A DNA stretch of 64,000 bases from Limimaricola cinnabarinus LL-001 (GCF_000466965.1 NZ_BATB01000002.1:84081-148080); one strand, 5' to 3'. Shown: positions 27,216-37,819, numbered from the stretch's first letter. The notes: a model not told the origin generated them from the letters alone. Made by a program: numbers and translations.

Positions 27216-28500
27216 TCAGACGGTGACGGGAATAGCGTCCTGTGGGCCGACGCCGAAGACGCGCTTGTAGCGGGCGATCTCGGAGGCCGGGCCCATCGCC
27301 TTTTCGGGGTTGTCCGAAAGCTTCACGGTGGGGCGGCCCTCGGCGGCGACGGCCTTGCAGACGAGGGAGAAGGGCGCGAGCGCGTCGCCCGCCAGCCCCT
27401 TGAAGTCGTTGGTCAGCATCGTGCCCCAGCCAAAGCTCACCTTCACCCGGCCCACGAAGCGCGCATGCAGGTCGAGGATCTTGTCCGCATCCAGCCCGTC
27501 GGAGAAGATCACCAGCTTTTCGCGCGGGTCCTCGCCGCGCTCCTGCCACCACTTGATCGCCGTCTCGGCCCCGGTGGCCGGATCGCCCGAGTCGATGCGG
27601 ATGCCGGTCCAGCCGGCGAGCCAGTCGGGCGCACGGTCGAGGAAGCCTTGGGTGCCGTAGGTGTCGGGCAGGATGACGCGCAGGTTGCCCTCATGCTCGT
27701 CATGCCAGTCGGCGAGCACGCGGTAGGGCGCCTCGGCCAGCGCCTCGTCGCTGTCGGTGAGGGCGGCATAGACCATGGGCAGTTCATGCGCGTTGGTGCC
27801 GATGGCTTCGAGGTCGCGGTTCTTGGCGATGAGGCAGTTCGAGGTCCCGGCAAAGCTCGCGCCCATGCCTTCGAGCATCGCCTGCACGCACCAGTCCTGC
27901 CACAGAAAGCTGTGGCGACGGCGGGTGCCGAAATCGGCGATGCGCAGACCTTGGGTACCGCGCAGACGCTCGACCTTTTCCCATGTGCGGGTCATGGCGC
28001 GGGCATAAAGCACCTGAAGCTCGAACCGCCCCATGTCGTTGAGGACTGCGCGCGAGCGCAGCTCCATGAGGACCGCGAGCGCCGGGATCTCCCACAGCAT
28101 CACCTCGGGCCACGCCCCTTCGAAGGTCAGCTCGTACTGCCCGTCGCGCTTCTCGAGGTGGTAGGGCGCAGTCGCAGCCCCTCGAACACTCCATGAAGTC
28201 GGGACGGAACATCTGCCGCTTGCCATAGAAGGTGTTGCCGCGCAGCCAAGTGCTTTCGCCGCGGGTGAGCGAGAGCGAGCGGATATGGTCGAGCTGCTCG
28301 CGCAACTCGCCCTCGTCGATCAGGTCCGCGAGGCGGATCGACTTGGTGCGGTTGATCAGGGAGAAGGTGACCTGCGTGTCGCGGTGGTTGCGAAACACCG
28401 ACTGGCACATCAGAAGTTTGTAGAAATCTGTGTCGATCAGCGAACGGACGATCGGGTCGATCTTCCACTTGTGGTTCCAGACGCGGGTGGCGATGTCCAT
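27216..28500 (-). CDS. pncB: Nicotinate phosphoribosyltransferase PncB (two frameshifts)
   Basis: Converts nicotinate and PRPP to nicotinate mononucleotide in NAD salvage. The N-terminal part reads [22 protein letters not shown], and the C-terminal part includes [39 protein letters not shown] and [14 protein letters not shown], all typical of the family. Two single bases are missing, near 28187 (TGG to TG on the coding strand) and 28167 (CCG to CG); repairing them yields the expected EWFEGLRLPPYHLEK and one 428-residue frame. The start ATG 28500 overlaps the pncA stop by one base (TGATG). An inactive gene would waste the coupled pncA, so sequence error is more likely. Confidence 0.9.
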
Positions 28501-29102
28501 CAGTCCAGCACCACGCCGGCATCGAGCATCGCCTGGCGCGCATCCTCGAGGCTGCCGTCGAGGTCGATCCCGCGCGACAGGCTCTCGATCACCGTGACCT
28601 TGTAGCCGAGCTTCGCGCCGTCGAGCGCGGAGTAGTTCACGCAGAAATCCGTGGCGAGGCCTGCAAGCGTGATCCCGGTGATGCCACGCTCGGACAGGTA
28701 GCCGTGCAGCCCGGTCGGCGTTTCGTGGTCGTTCTCGAAGAAGGCCGAGTAGCTGTCGATCTCGCGCCGGAATCCCTTGCGGATGATGAGGTCGGCGTCG
28801 GTCCGCAGGTCGGGGTGGAAGTCCGCGCCATTCGTGCCCTGCACGCAGTGGTCGGGCCAGAGCACCTGCGGCCCGTAGGGCATCTCGGTCATCGACATCG
28901 GTGCCGCGTTCTCGTGCTGGCTCGCGAAGGAGAGGTGATCGGCCGGGTGCCAGTCCTGCGTCAGCACCACTGCGCGGAACTCCTGCATCAGAGCGTTGAT
29001 GCCCGGAACGATGGTGTCGCCCTCGGCCACGGCCAGCGCGCCGCCAGGGCAGAAGTCGTTCTGCATGTCGATGACGATCAGGGCCTCGTTGGCGGGGCGC
29101 AT
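28500..29102 (-). CDS. pncA: Nicotinamidase PncA
   Basis: Deamidates nicotinamide to nicotinate for the Preiss-Handler route. The 200-residue isochorismatase-fold protein shows the catalytic Asp in [14 protein letters not shown] (near residue 12), metal ligands in [14 protein letters not shown], the Lys in IIRKGF, and the nucleophile Cys in [15 protein letters not shown] (near residue 157). ATG 29102. It is the first gene of the pncA-pncB-AsnC-domain unit. Confidence 0.94.
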   Translation of the reverse strand: MRPANEALIVIDMQNDFCPGGALAVAEGDTIVPGINALMQEFRAVVLTQDWHPADHLSFASQHENAAPMSMTEMPYGPQVLWPDHCVQGTNGADFHPDLRTDADLIIRKGFRREIDSYSAFFENDHETPTGLHGYLSERGITGITLAGLATDFCVNYSALDGAKLGYKVTVIESLSRGIDLDGSLEDARQAMLDAGVVLD

Positions 29103-29153
29103 GGCTCTCTCCTCCGGTCTATGTCACCGAGGTAAGCTGCTGGCCGGCCTGCG

Positions 29154-30206
29154 TCAAATGGCGTGCATCGCCGCCACGATCTCTTCGGCCGCACGGGCGA
29201 GGCCGTCCGCGTCGAGCGATTGCGCCGCGACGGTGGCCGCGAATTGCGGATCATGTGCGGCGCGCGACCGGGCATAGGCCGGGTCGTAATGCTCGATCAT
29301 CAGCGCCGCCGACAGCTCGACCATGCGGCCCTCGGACAGGAGCGCCTGCCAGCCATCGACCACCTCGTGGCCGCGATGCGTCCTCAATTGATCGAGAAGA
29401 CGCGACAGCCGCGCGGGATCGGCACTGACATCCTCGTACCGGCGGGCGAGGAATGCGGCACGCGCCTCGATCGGTGCAGTGATCTCGATACGCGGCGCGC
29501 GGGTCATCAGCGCCCAGAGCGAAGGCGGCAGGGTGATCCGACCGATCTTGGAGCTTTCGGCCTCGACGAGCACGGGACGCTCGGGGTCGAGCCGGGCGAG
29601 GCGTTCGGCCAACCGGCTCTCGAAGCCCTTCTGCGCGGGCTGGTCGGCCGGATCGCCCCCCAGAAGCGAGCCGCGATGGTTGGCCAGCCCTTCGAGATCG
29701 AGCACCTGCCCGCCGCGCGCCTCGACCAGCGGCAGCAGCGCGGTCTTGGCGGTGCCAGTAAAGCCGTCGAGCAGCACGAGCCGATGCGGCAGGACGGCCT
29801 CGTAGAGCGCCGTATGCACCAGCCGCCGCCATGTCTGGTAGCCGCCCTCCACCACCTCGGCGCGCCAGCCGATCTGGGTCAGGATCGAGGCGAAGGAGTT
29901 CGACCGCTGCCCGCCGCGCCAGCAATAGACCAATGGCTTCCAGCGATATTCGCGATCGGCGAGCGGCCCGGCGATATGCTCGGCGGCGTTGCGCGCGACG
30001 ATGGCCGCGCCGATCTTGCGCGCGTCGAAGGGCGAGATCTGCTTGTAGATCGTGCCGACCTCGGCCCGCTCGGCATTGGACAGGACCGGCAGGCTGATCG
30101 CACCGGGGACGTGGTCCTCGGCAAACTCGGCGGGGCTGCGCACGTCGATCACGTCGTCGAAGCCGTGGTCGAGAAAGGCAGGGATGGTCTCGAAACGGGT
30201 GCTCAT
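29154..30206 (-). CDS. mnmH: tRNA 2-selenouridine synthase MnmH (SelU/YbbB)
   Basis: Replaces sulfur by selenium at mnm5s2U34 using selenophosphate. A 350-residue protein with an N-terminal rhodanese domain (DVIDVRSPAEFAEDHVPGAI) carrying the essential Cys in VYCWRGGQRS near residue 95, and a C-terminal P-loop domain with LLDGFTGTAKTALL near residue 145. It depends on SelD, encoded at 3087-5240. It is transcribed alongside pncA (51 nt apart). No selA or selB is visible here, so the window supports only the selenouridine use of selenium. Confidence 0.94.
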   Translation of the reverse strand: MSTRFETIPAFLDHGFDDVIDVRSPAEFAEDHVPGAISLPVLSNAERAEVGTIYKQISPFDARKIGAAIVARNAAEHIAGPLADREYRWKPLVYCWRGGQRSNSFASILTQIGWRAEVVEGGYQTWRRLVHTALYEAVLPHRLVLLDGFTGTAKTALLPLVEARGGQVLDLEGLANHRGSLLGGDPADQPAQKGFESRLAERLARLDPERPVLVEAESSKIGRITLPPSLWALMTRAPRIEITAPIEARAAFLARRYEDVSADPARLSRLLDQLRTHRGHEVVDGWQALLSEGRMVELSAALMIEHYDPAYARSRAAHDPQFAATVAAQSLDADGLARAAEEIVAAMHAI

Positions 30207-30354
30207 GCGGTTCTCCCTATAGCGATCACGGATGCTCGGAAAGCGCGGCTCCTGGCAACCTCACTCTCCAACTACTCATGGCGCACCGTTCGGATGCGGC
30301 GGGATATGAGTATTTGAAGTGTAAAGTTGCCGCAGGATACGCCTCGAACGACAA

Positions 30355-30381
30355 GGGGCCGCGGTGCGCCACCGCGGCCCC
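30355..30381 (-). terminator. Terminator downstream of serA
   Basis: Perfect 12-bp stem GGGGCCGCGGTG/CACCGCGGCCCC with a 3-nt loop, followed on the minus strand by TTGTC. It lies 22 nt after the serA stop. Confidence 0.7.
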
Positions 30382-30403
30382 CTACCCTGCCTTGCGGCGA
30401 GGA

Positions 30404-31999
30404 TCACTCCTCGACGTCGAAGGTCAGCGCCTTGACCTGCTGGAACTTGCCGGTGTCGCGCAGCTTCTGCAGCACCCCTTCGGAGACCGCCTCGTCAGCA
30501 TAGAGGATGGCGATCGCCTCGCCGGCGCGCTGGTTGCGGCCCAAGGTGAAGTTGGCGATGTTCACGCCGTTCTCGCCCATCATGGTGCCCAGCACACCGA
30601 TGATGCCCGGCACGTCCTGATTGGTGGTATAGACCATGTGGCGGCCGATCTCGGCGTCGATGTTGATGCCCTTGATCTGGATGAAGCGCGGCTTGCCGTC
30701 CGAGAACACCGTGCCCGCGACCGAACGCTCGCGCTTGTCGGTGGTCACGGTGACCTTGACGTAGCCCTCGAAGGTGCCGGACTGATCCTGCTTGGTGGTC
30801 GAGATCTGGATGCCGCGCTCCTTGGCGATCACCGGGGCGGAGACCATGTTCACATCCGGGTTCGCCTTGCGCATGATGCCCGCCACCAGCGCCGAGTTCA
30901 GCGCGGCGAGGTTCATCTCCGAGACGACGCCGTCATAGAGGATGTTGATCGCGGTGATCGGCTCGTCGGTCATCTGGCCGATGAAGTTGCCAAGGTGGCC
31001 CGAGAGGCCGATCCAAGGGCCCATCACCTTGGCCTCTTCGGCGGTGATCGAGGGCATGTTGATGGCATTGGTGACGGCACCGGTCAGAAGGTAGTCCGAC
31101 ATCTGTTCGGCCACCTGCAGCGCCACGTTTTCCTGCGCCTCGCTCGTCGCGGCGCCGAGATGCGGCGTGACGACGACGTTGGGCAGGTTGAACAGCGGCG
31201 AGTTGGTCGCAGGCTCCTCGGCGAAAACGTCGAAGGCGGCACCGGCGACGCGGCCTTCGGTGATCGCCTCGGCCAGCGCTGCCTCGTCCACCAGACCGCC
31301 GCGAGCGCAGTTGACGATGCGCACGCTCGGCTTGAGCTTGGCGATGTTTTCCCTGGACAGGATGTTCTTCGTCTGCTCGGTCAGCGGCACGTGCATGGTG
31401 ATGAAGTCCGAACGGCCCAGAAGCTCGTCCAGCTCGACCTTCTCGACGCCGATCTGGGCGGCGCGCTCTTCCGACAGGAAGGGGTCATAGGCCACGACCT
31501 TCATCTTGAGGCCATGCGCGCGGTCGATGACGATCGAGCCGATATTGCCCGCCCCGATCACGCCGAGCGTCTTGCCGGTGACCTCGACGCCCATGAAGCG
31601 CGACTTCTCCCACTTGCCCGCATGGGTCGAGGCGTTGGCCTCGGGGATCTGGCGCGCCACGGCCATCAGCATCGAGATCGCGTGCTCGGCGGTGGTGATC
31701 GAATTGCCGAAGGGCGTGTTCATCACGATGATGCCCTTCTTCGAGGCCGCCGGGATGTCGACGTTGTCGACGCCGATGCCGGCGCGGCCGATGACCTTGA
31801 GGTTGGTCGCGGCCTCGATCAGCTTTTCGGTGGCCTTGGTGGCCGAGCGGATCGCAAGACCGTCATAGTTGCCGATGATCTCGGCCAGCTTTTCCTTGTC
31901 CTTGCCAAGCTTGGGCTGGAAATCGACCTCGATGCCGCGATCGCGGAAGATCTGCACGGCGGCGTCGGAGAGGGCGTCGGAGATGAGAACCTTGGGCAT
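30404..31999 (-). CDS. serA: D-3-phosphoglycerate dehydrogenase SerA, long form
   Basis: First step of serine synthesis, oxidising 3-phosphoglycerate. The 531-residue long form has the substrate and nucleotide-binding domains (GVIGAGNIGSIV near residue 147, catalytic Arg in NCARGGLVDE, Glu in AEEPA, His in PHLGAATSEAQEN), the allosteric ASB-type intervening domain (about 320-450), and the C-terminal ACT domain (HMVYTTNQDVPGIIGVLG) that binds serine for feedback. ATG 31999. It follows serC in the same direction across an 84-nt gap with a hairpin. Confidence 0.95.
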   Translation of the reverse strand: MPKVLISDALSDAAVQIFRDRGIEVDFQPKLGKDKEKLAEIIGNYDGLAIRSATKATEKLIEAATNLKVIGRAGIGVDNVDIPAASKKGIIVMNTPFGNSITTAEHAISMLMAVARQIPEANASTHAGKWEKSRFMGVEVTGKTLGVIGAGNIGSIVIDRAHGLKMKVVAYDPFLSEERAAQIGVEKVELDELLGRSDFITMHVPLTEQTKNILSRENIAKLKPSVRIVNCARGGLVDEAALAEAITEGRVAGAAFDVFAEEPATNSPLFNLPNVVVTPHLGAATSEAQENVALQVAEQMSDYLLTGAVTNAINMPSITAEEAKVMGPWIGLSGHLGNFIGQMTDEPITAINILYDGVVSEMNLAALNSALVAGIMRKANPDVNMVSAPVIAKERGIQISTTKQDQSGTFEGYVKVTVTTDKRERSVAGTVFSDGKPRFIQIKGINIDAEIGRHMVYTTNQDVPGIIGVLGTMMGENGVNIANFTLGRNQRAGEAIAILYADEAVSEGVLQKLRDTGKFQQVKALTFDVEE

Positions 32000-32051
32000 T
32001 TGGATGCTCCTGTGGCGGTCGGACGGAATGCGTCCGGGGAATGGGGGAGGA

Positions 32052-32076
32052 CGGGGCGCGTCAAACGCGCGCCCCG
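32052..32076 (-). terminator. Hairpin between serC and serA
   Basis: CGGGGCGCG (32052-32060) and CGCGCCCCG (32068-32076) form a perfect 9-bp stem with a 7-nt loop, in the 84-nt serC-serA gap. There is no T-run; partial termination or mRNA processing is possible. Confidence 0.4.
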
Positions 32077-32083
32077 AGAGGCT

Positions 32084-33237
<1,154 letters not shown>

Positions 33238-33330
33238 TGCTGGTATCCTTGCAGATAAGCGCCTCTCGTTGGGGAGAGGTGTCCCGCCGCCGCATCTACG
33301 CCCCCTCATGCGCTTTCACAACGGGGAAAT
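33238..33330 (-). promoter_or_regulatory. serC 5' leader with conserved-looking hairpin (serC motif candidate)
   Basis: On the minus strand, CACCTCTC (33281-33274) and GAGAGGCG (33267-33260) form an 8-bp stem, with one G-U pair, around the 6-nt loop CCCAAC, 22 nt before the serC start. An RNA motif upstream of serC in alphaproteobacteria is described (serC motif, RF00517); the position fits, but I could not test the covariance model. Confidence 0.45.
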
Positions 33331-33396
33331 TGCCGTTAAGGCACCGCCAAACGTCGCAAGCGGGCCATCCCGCGTCACTATCGGAAACATCGCCCC

Positions 33397-34269
33397 ATGT
33401 TCACCGCCCTGCTCCTCACCGCACCCGGCACTCCTCTCGACCCGCATCTGGCGGAAAACCTGCGCAGCGCCTGGGGCGGCACCGCGCTCGATTGGCTCGC
33501 CCCCGGCGAGGCGGTGGAGTTCGGGATCCCGATGGTGCCGGACAATCGCTGGCAGGTCTGGGCCGATCTTCAGGCAAGCCGCGTCGACATGGTGATCCAG
33601 CGCAGCAAAGGCCGCCGCAAGAAGATGCTTCTGGCCGACATGGACAGCACCATGATCCAGCAGGAATGCATCGACGAGCTGGCCGCCGAAGCCGGCGTCG
33701 GCCCGCGTGTGGCCGAGATCACCAAGCGGGCGATGAACGGAGAGCTCGATTTCGAGGGCGCGCTGATCGAGCGCGTGGGCCTTCTCAGGGACCTCGACGA
33801 GGCGGTGATCGCCCGAGTTCTGGCCGAACGGATCACCCACATGCCCGGCGGCCGCGAACTCATCGCAACGATGAAGGCCGATGGCGGTCACGCGGCGCTG
33901 GTCTCGGGCGGCTTCACCGCCTTTACCGAAAAGGTGGCCGAGGCGCTGGGCTTTCACGAGCATCGCGCCAACACGCTGCTGGCGGCAGGCGGCAGGCTCA
34001 CCGGCGATGTGGCCCGCCCGATTCTCGGGCGCGAGGCCAAGGTGCAGGCGCTGCACGAGATCACCGAACGGCTCGGCATCATGCCCGATGACGTCATCGC
34101 CGTGGGCGACGGCGCCAACGATCTCGGCATGCTTGGGCTGGCCGGAACGGGCGTTGCGCTCCATGCCAAGCCGGTGGTGGCGGAACAGTGCGAGGTGCGG
34201 GTGAACCATGGCGACCTGACGGCACTGCTCTATATTCAAGGCTACCGAAAGGAAATGTTCTCTATTTGA
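33397..34269 (+). CDS. serB: Phosphoserine phosphatase SerB
   Basis: HAD-family enzyme for the last step of serine synthesis. The 290-residue product has an N-terminal regulatory region (1-75) and a catalytic domain with motif I LLADMDSTMIQQECIDELA (nucleophile Asp near residue 82), motif II LVSGGFTAFTE, and motif III AVGDGANDLGML. ATG 33397 begins close to the family N-terminus. It is divergent from serC across a 159-nt region, so all three serine genes are present together. Confidence 0.95.
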   Translation: MFTALLLTAPGTPLDPHLAENLRSAWGGTALDWLAPGEAVEFGIPMVPDNRWQVWADLQASRVDMVIQRSKGRRKKMLLADMDSTMIQQECIDELAAEAGVGPRVAEITKRAMNGELDFEGALIERVGLLRDLDEAVIARVLAERITHMPGGRELIATMKADGGHAALVSGGFTAFTEKVAEALGFHEHRANTLLAAGGRLTGDVARPILGREAKVQALHEITERLGIMPDDVIAVGDGANDLGMLGLAGTGVALHAKPVVAEQCEVRVNHGDLTALLYIQGYRKEMFSI

Positions 34270-34345
34270 TCTTGCGCGACTCGGTTTGTCGTCCGACACT
34301 GACGCAGGGGCAGGCAGTGGCCGCCCCGCCACTGGGGAGGACGAC

Positions 34346-34669
34346 ATGGCAGACAAGCGTTTCATGTATATCTACCACGGCAACGGGATGAGCCCGCCCG
34401 AGAGCGAAGAAGCGGGTCGCGAGGCAATGGCCCGCTGGCAGGGCTGGATGGATGGCATTCGCGACAACATCGTCGACGAGGGCGCGCCGGCCGGGAAATC
34501 CCATACCGTGAGCCAGAGCGGCGTGACGCATGATGGTGGTGCCAACCCCGTCTACGGCTACACGCTGGTCACCGCGCCCGACATCGACGCGGCGATTTCC
34601 ATGGCCAAGGACTGTCCGATGGTCGCCGATGGCGGCAGCGTCGAGGTCTGCGAGGCCATGGAGATGTGA
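34346..34669 (+). CDS. YciI-like small protein
   Basis: A 107-residue single-domain protein resembling the YCII/DgpF family: N-terminal strand RFMYIYHGN, central WQGWMDGIRDNIVDEG, and the conserved YGYTLVTAPDIDAAISMAKDCPMV with EVCEAMEM at the end. ATG 34346 is preceded by GGGGAGG. Members are ferredoxin-like-fold proteins of mostly unknown activity. It follows serB by 76 nt on the same strand and is followed by a strong hairpin. Confidence 0.78.
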   Translation: MADKRFMYIYHGNGMSPPESEEAGREAMARWQGWMDGIRDNIVDEGAPAGKSHTVSQSGVTHDGGANPVYGYTLVTAPDIDAAISMAKDCPMVADGGSVEVCEAMEM

Positions 34670-34673
34670 CGGA

Positions 34674-34701
34674 TGGCCGGGTCCTCTGCGAGGTCCGGCC
34701 A
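34674..34701 (+). terminator. Hairpin directly after the YciI-like gene
   Basis: TGGCCGG (34674-34680) pairs with CCGGCCA (34695-34701), extended internally by CCTC/GAGG around a TGC loop. It starts 5 nt after the stop codon. No T-run follows. Confidence 0.5.
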
Positions 34702-35144
34702 GCGACCCTCATGCGCGGCACCGCCTCTTGGCGCCAGGCCCGGCAATGGGCGTTTCGCTTAGCTCAAGAGCGCCGACGCGGGCCGCGCCAGTTTCGGAGC
34801 ACCGGCATCAGACGCTTTCTTGTCGCCGGGCGCTTCGGGCCGAACATGCCGGGGCGTATCAGGATTGCGGCGAGGTGCCATGTCTCGTTCCCAGCCCATC
34901 ATCCTGCATCCATGTGATCCTCCATGTGGTCTTCCGACCATACCCAGTGGCAAAGCCGCCACAGTTCCAGAGTGAGGGTCCGAGGCCCCTGTCTGCGCGG
35001 ATATCCGCGCAGACATGTGACCGGGCAGGGCTTTCCCATGGGGCGGGAATCTTGATAAGCCTCTGGCTATCGAGTTGAACCCGCCCCTTCCAGTCGAAAA
35101 GGCGCCGGGGGCATCCACGAGGCCAGACAGCTGGAGGCTGCTAC
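34702..35144. other. Intergenic region without a supported gene
   Basis: About 440 nt between the YciI-like gene and the IalB gene. Open frames on both strands lack ribosome sites and family resemblance. The only clear structure is the 26-bp palindrome at 34990-35015. The last 100 nt presumably hold the ialB promoter (AT-rich CTTGATAAGC and GGCTATCGAG near 35052-35076). Confidence 0.5.
34990..35015. repeat. Perfect 26-bp palindrome
   Basis: The half-site TGTCTGCGCGGAT (34990-35002) is followed immediately by its exact complement, with no spacer. It lies 130 nt upstream of the IalB-family gene. It could be an operator for a large dimeric regulator or a cruciform/hairpin; with no loop it is a poor RNA stem. 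Confidence 0.55.
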
Positions 35145-35683
35145 ATGATGTCACGACTTTTCCGCGCGATTGGGTCCCTGTCGGCAGGCGCGCTGATCGC
35201 CGCCGCCGCCACGAACGCCGCCGCGCAGGAGGCGTCGAACCGCGTCGCCGCAGAGACCGATTGGAGCGTGTTTCAGGAAACCGATCCGGTCGAGTGCTTT
35301 GGCGTCTCGGCCCCCAAGAGCCAGCTCAACACCAAGGACGGCCAGCCCGTCACCGTGAGCCGCGGCGAAACCCTTCTTTTCGTGTTCTATCGCCCCGCAC
35401 AGGCGTCAACGGTCAGGTGACCTTCACCGGCGGCTACCCCTTCGCCTCGGGCTCCACCGTGACGCTCGAAGTGGGTGGTCAGGACTTCCAGCTCTTCACC
35501 GAAGGCGACTGGGCCTGGCCCGCCACGCCGCAGGATGACGCCGCCATCGTCACGGCGATGAAGCGCGGCGCCGATGCGGTGCTGACCGGCCGGTCCGGCC
35601 GCGGCACCCAAACCAAGGACACCTTCTCGCTGCTGGGCTTCACCGCCGCGGTAGACGAGGCGGCCAAGCGCTGCACGAGCTGA
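35145..35683 (+). CDS. Invasion-associated locus B (IalB) family protein (frameshifted)
   Basis: A secreted protein with signal peptide (MSRLFRAIGSLSAGALIAAAATNAAAQ, cleavage after AAAQ) and an IalB-like domain: WSVFQETDPVECFGVSAP, FVFYRP, then VTFTGGYPFASGSTVTLEVGG, FTEGDWAWPATPQDD, and the C-terminal LLGFTAAVDEAAKRC. One G is missing near 35402 (CAGGC for CAGGGC), which splits it; repaired length is 179 residues. ATG 35145 has GGAGG 7 nt upstream. In Bartonella IalB aids erythrocyte entry; in free-living relatives the role is unknown. Confidence 0.85.
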
Positions 35684-35714
35684 TCCACGTCCCCCGGGGC
35701 GCCATGTTACACTG

Positions 35715-35751
35715 AAGCGGGGCCGGTTTTCCTTGATGACCGGGCCCGCTT
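35715..35751 (+). terminator. Terminator after the IalB-family gene
   Basis: AAGCGGG and CCGGT on the left (35715-35727) pair with ACCGG and CCCGCTT on the right (35739-35751) around one G-G mismatch, followed by TTCCC. It separates ialB from rlmN. Confidence 0.6.
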
Positions 35752-35791
35752 TCCCATATGAGCCGGGCACCCCCGGCCCCGAGGTACCCCG

Positions 35792-36979
35792 ATGACCGCC
35801 CCCGTCGCCCCGACTTCCCCGATCACGCAGGACGTGATGACCATCCCGCGCAAGGCCGCGCCGGGCCTGCCCAACCTCGTCGGCATGAGCCGAGACGCGA
35901 TGCGCGAGGCGCTGATCGCGGCGGGCACGCCCGAGAAACAGGCCAAGATGCGGGTGAACCAGATCTGGCAGTGGATCTACCATTGGGGCGTGCGCGACTT
36001 CGAGGCGATGACCAACCTCGCCAAACCCTACCGCGAGCTCTTGGCGGCGAACTTCGTGATTTCCTTGCCCGAGATCGTCTCGAAGCAGGTCTCCTCCGAC
36101 GGCACGCGCAAGTATCTCGTGCGGATCGCCGGCGGTCATGAGGTCGAGGTGGTCTATATCCCCGAGACCGATCGCGGCACGCTGTGCATCTCCAGTCAGG
36201 TGGGTTGCACGCTCACTTGCTCGTTCTGCCACACCGGCACCCAGAAGCTGGTGCGCAACCTCACCGCTGGCGAGATCATCGGTCAGGTCATGCTGGCGCG
36301 CGACGATCTCGAGGAATGGCCCACGCCGGGCGCGCCCAAGGACGAGACGCGGCTTTTGTCGAACATCGTGCTGATGGGCATGGGCGAGCCGCTCTACAAT
36401 TTCGAGGGCGTGCGCGACGCGATGAAGATCGCCATGGATGGCGAGGGGCTGTCGCTCTCGCGCCGCCGCATCACGCTGTCCACGAGCGGAGTCGTGCCCG
36501 AGATCGCCCGCACCGCCGAGGAGATCGGTTGCATGCTGGCGGTGAGCTTTCACGCCACCACCGACGAGGTGCGCGACAAGCTGGTGCCGATCAACAAGAA
36601 ATGGAACATCGAAAAGCTTCTGCAGGCGCTCAAGGCCTATCCCAAGCTGTCGAACTCAGAGCGGATCACGTTCGAATACGTCATGCTCAAGGATGTGAAC
36701 GACAGCGACGAGGACGCGCGCCGTCTCGTGAAGCTGATCGAGGGCATCCCGGCCAAGATCAACCTGATCCCCTTCAATGAATGGCCCGGCTCGCCCTATG
36801 AGCGGTCGTCGAACAACCGGATCAGGGCCTTTGCCGACATCATCTACAAGGCGGGCTATGCCAGCCCCATTCGCACGCCGCGCGGCGAGGACATCATGGC
36901 CGCCTGCGGCCAGTTGAAGTCCGCGACCGAGCGCGCGCGCAAGAGCCGCGCCGAGATCGCGGCCGACGTTCAGGGATAA
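35792..36979 (+). CDS. rlmN: 23S rRNA (adenine2503-C2)-methyltransferase RlmN
   Basis: Radical-SAM methylase of 23S rRNA A2503 and tRNA A37. The 395-residue product has the CxxxCxxC cluster in [15 protein letters not shown] near residue 138, the substrate Cys region near the C-terminus ([11 protein letters not shown]), and the N-terminal helical domain with [19 protein letters not shown]. The GMGEPLYNF loop near residue 196 binds SAM. ATG 35792 is used; the first 20 residues are variable, so ATG 35837 region starts cannot be excluded. Confidence 0.95.
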   Translation: MTAPVAPTSPITQDVMTIPRKAAPGLPNLVGMSRDAMREALIAAGTPEKQAKMRVNQIWQWIYHWGVRDFEAMTNLAKPYRELLAANFVISLPEIVSKQVSSDGTRKYLVRIAGGHEVEVVYIPETDRGTLCISSQVGCTLTCSFCHTGTQKLVRNLTAGEIIGQVMLARDDLEEWPTPGAPKDETRLLSNIVLMGMGEPLYNFEGVRDAMKIAMDGEGLSLSRRRITLSTSGVVPEIARTAEEIGCMLAVSFHATTDEVRDKLVPINKKWNIEKLLQALKAYPKLSNSERITFEYVMLKDVNDSDEDARRLVKLIEGIPAKINLIPFNEWPGSPYERSSNNRIRAFADIIYKAGYASPIRTPRGEDIMAACGQLKSATERARKSRAEIAADVQG

Positions 36980-37003
36980 GGCGCGCGGGATCGACCGCGC
37001 GCC
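36980..37003 (+). terminator. GC-rich hairpin after rlmN
   Basis: GGCGCGCGG (36980-36988) and CCGCGCGCC (36995-37003) form a perfect 9-bp stem with loop GATCGA, immediately after the rlmN stop and 15 nt before the next start codon. No T-run follows. Confidence 0.4.
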
Positions 37004-37018
37004 ACGAGGGAGAGAGCC

Positions 37019-37819
37019 GTGAAGATCAAGCTCAACGGGATCGAATTCGACGTGGCGGCGGTGGATGCGAGGACGCGCGAAGCGATCCTCGGCGATCCGG
37101 TCATCGCGCGCGCCGTCTGGCGCGACGTCTACGTCTGGGACGCCACCGCGCAGGAGGGCAAGCACACCGGACCGGTGACCCAGACCGGCGCGATCCCGCT
37201 GGCCAACGGCATCTCGTTCTACGTGCCCAAGGGCGACGGGCCGGCCAAGAACGAGAGCGCCTCCAAGACTTCGGGCGAGCGGTTCCTCAAGGCGCTGGGT
37301 GTCTCCTCGACGCTCGACGTGCTCAAGGCGATGGCGCGGCTTCTCGGCATGCCACAAAAGACCCTGCCCAAGGAGTTCGACGCGCTCAAACCCGTGGCGT
37401 CCTTCAAGCTCAAGATGCATGTCGAACACTCGGTGTTGCGGCTGCGCAACGCGAGCCGCAACCTGCAGGCCTACCTGCTGGTGCCCGGCCAGATCGGCTT
37501 TCACCACGAGATCGCCGCGATCACGGATCAGCCCGGCTACGACGCGCTGATCGAAGACAAGCCCGAGCTGAAGACGCTGACGCCGCTGTTCCTCGTGCCC
37601 GCCCGTTCCAAGGCCAACCGCGAGATGCGCGCCACCGCGCTGATGGCGCAGACCCGCGATCTGGCGGCCGCGGCGCAGGGCAAAACGTCCGAAGAGCTGC
37701 CAGAGGCGCTGCGGATGCGTGTCGGCCGCAATCAGGCCGAGCTGCGGATGCTGGCGCAGGCCGGGCAGCAGACGGGCCAGCAGACGGGCCAGACCCGACC
37801 CGCCGCCACCACCGTCTGA
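37019..37819 (+). CDS. Hypothetical protein
   Basis: A 266-residue soluble protein starting at GTG 37019 with GAGGGAGAG just upstream. No signal peptide or transmembrane helix. It begins KIKLNGIEFDVAAVDARTREAILGD, has a well-structured looking middle (HVEHSVLRLRNASRNLQAYLL, then IGFHHEIAAITDQPGYDALI), and ends in a Gln/Thr/Gly repeat (QQTGQQTGQT). I do not recognise the family. It follows rlmN by 39 nt with a hairpin between them. Confidence 0.7.
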   Translation: MKIKLNGIEFDVAAVDARTREAILGDPVIARAVWRDVYVWDATAQEGKHTGPVTQTGAIPLANGISFYVPKGDGPAKNESASKTSGERFLKALGVSSTLDVLKAMARLLGMPQKTLPKEFDALKPVASFKLKMHVEHSVLRLRNASRNLQAYLLVPGQIGFHHEIAAITDQPGYDALIEDKPELKTLTPLFLVPARSKANREMRATALMAQTRDLAAAAQGKTSEELPEALRMRVGRNQAELRMLAQAGQQTGQQTGQTRPAATTV

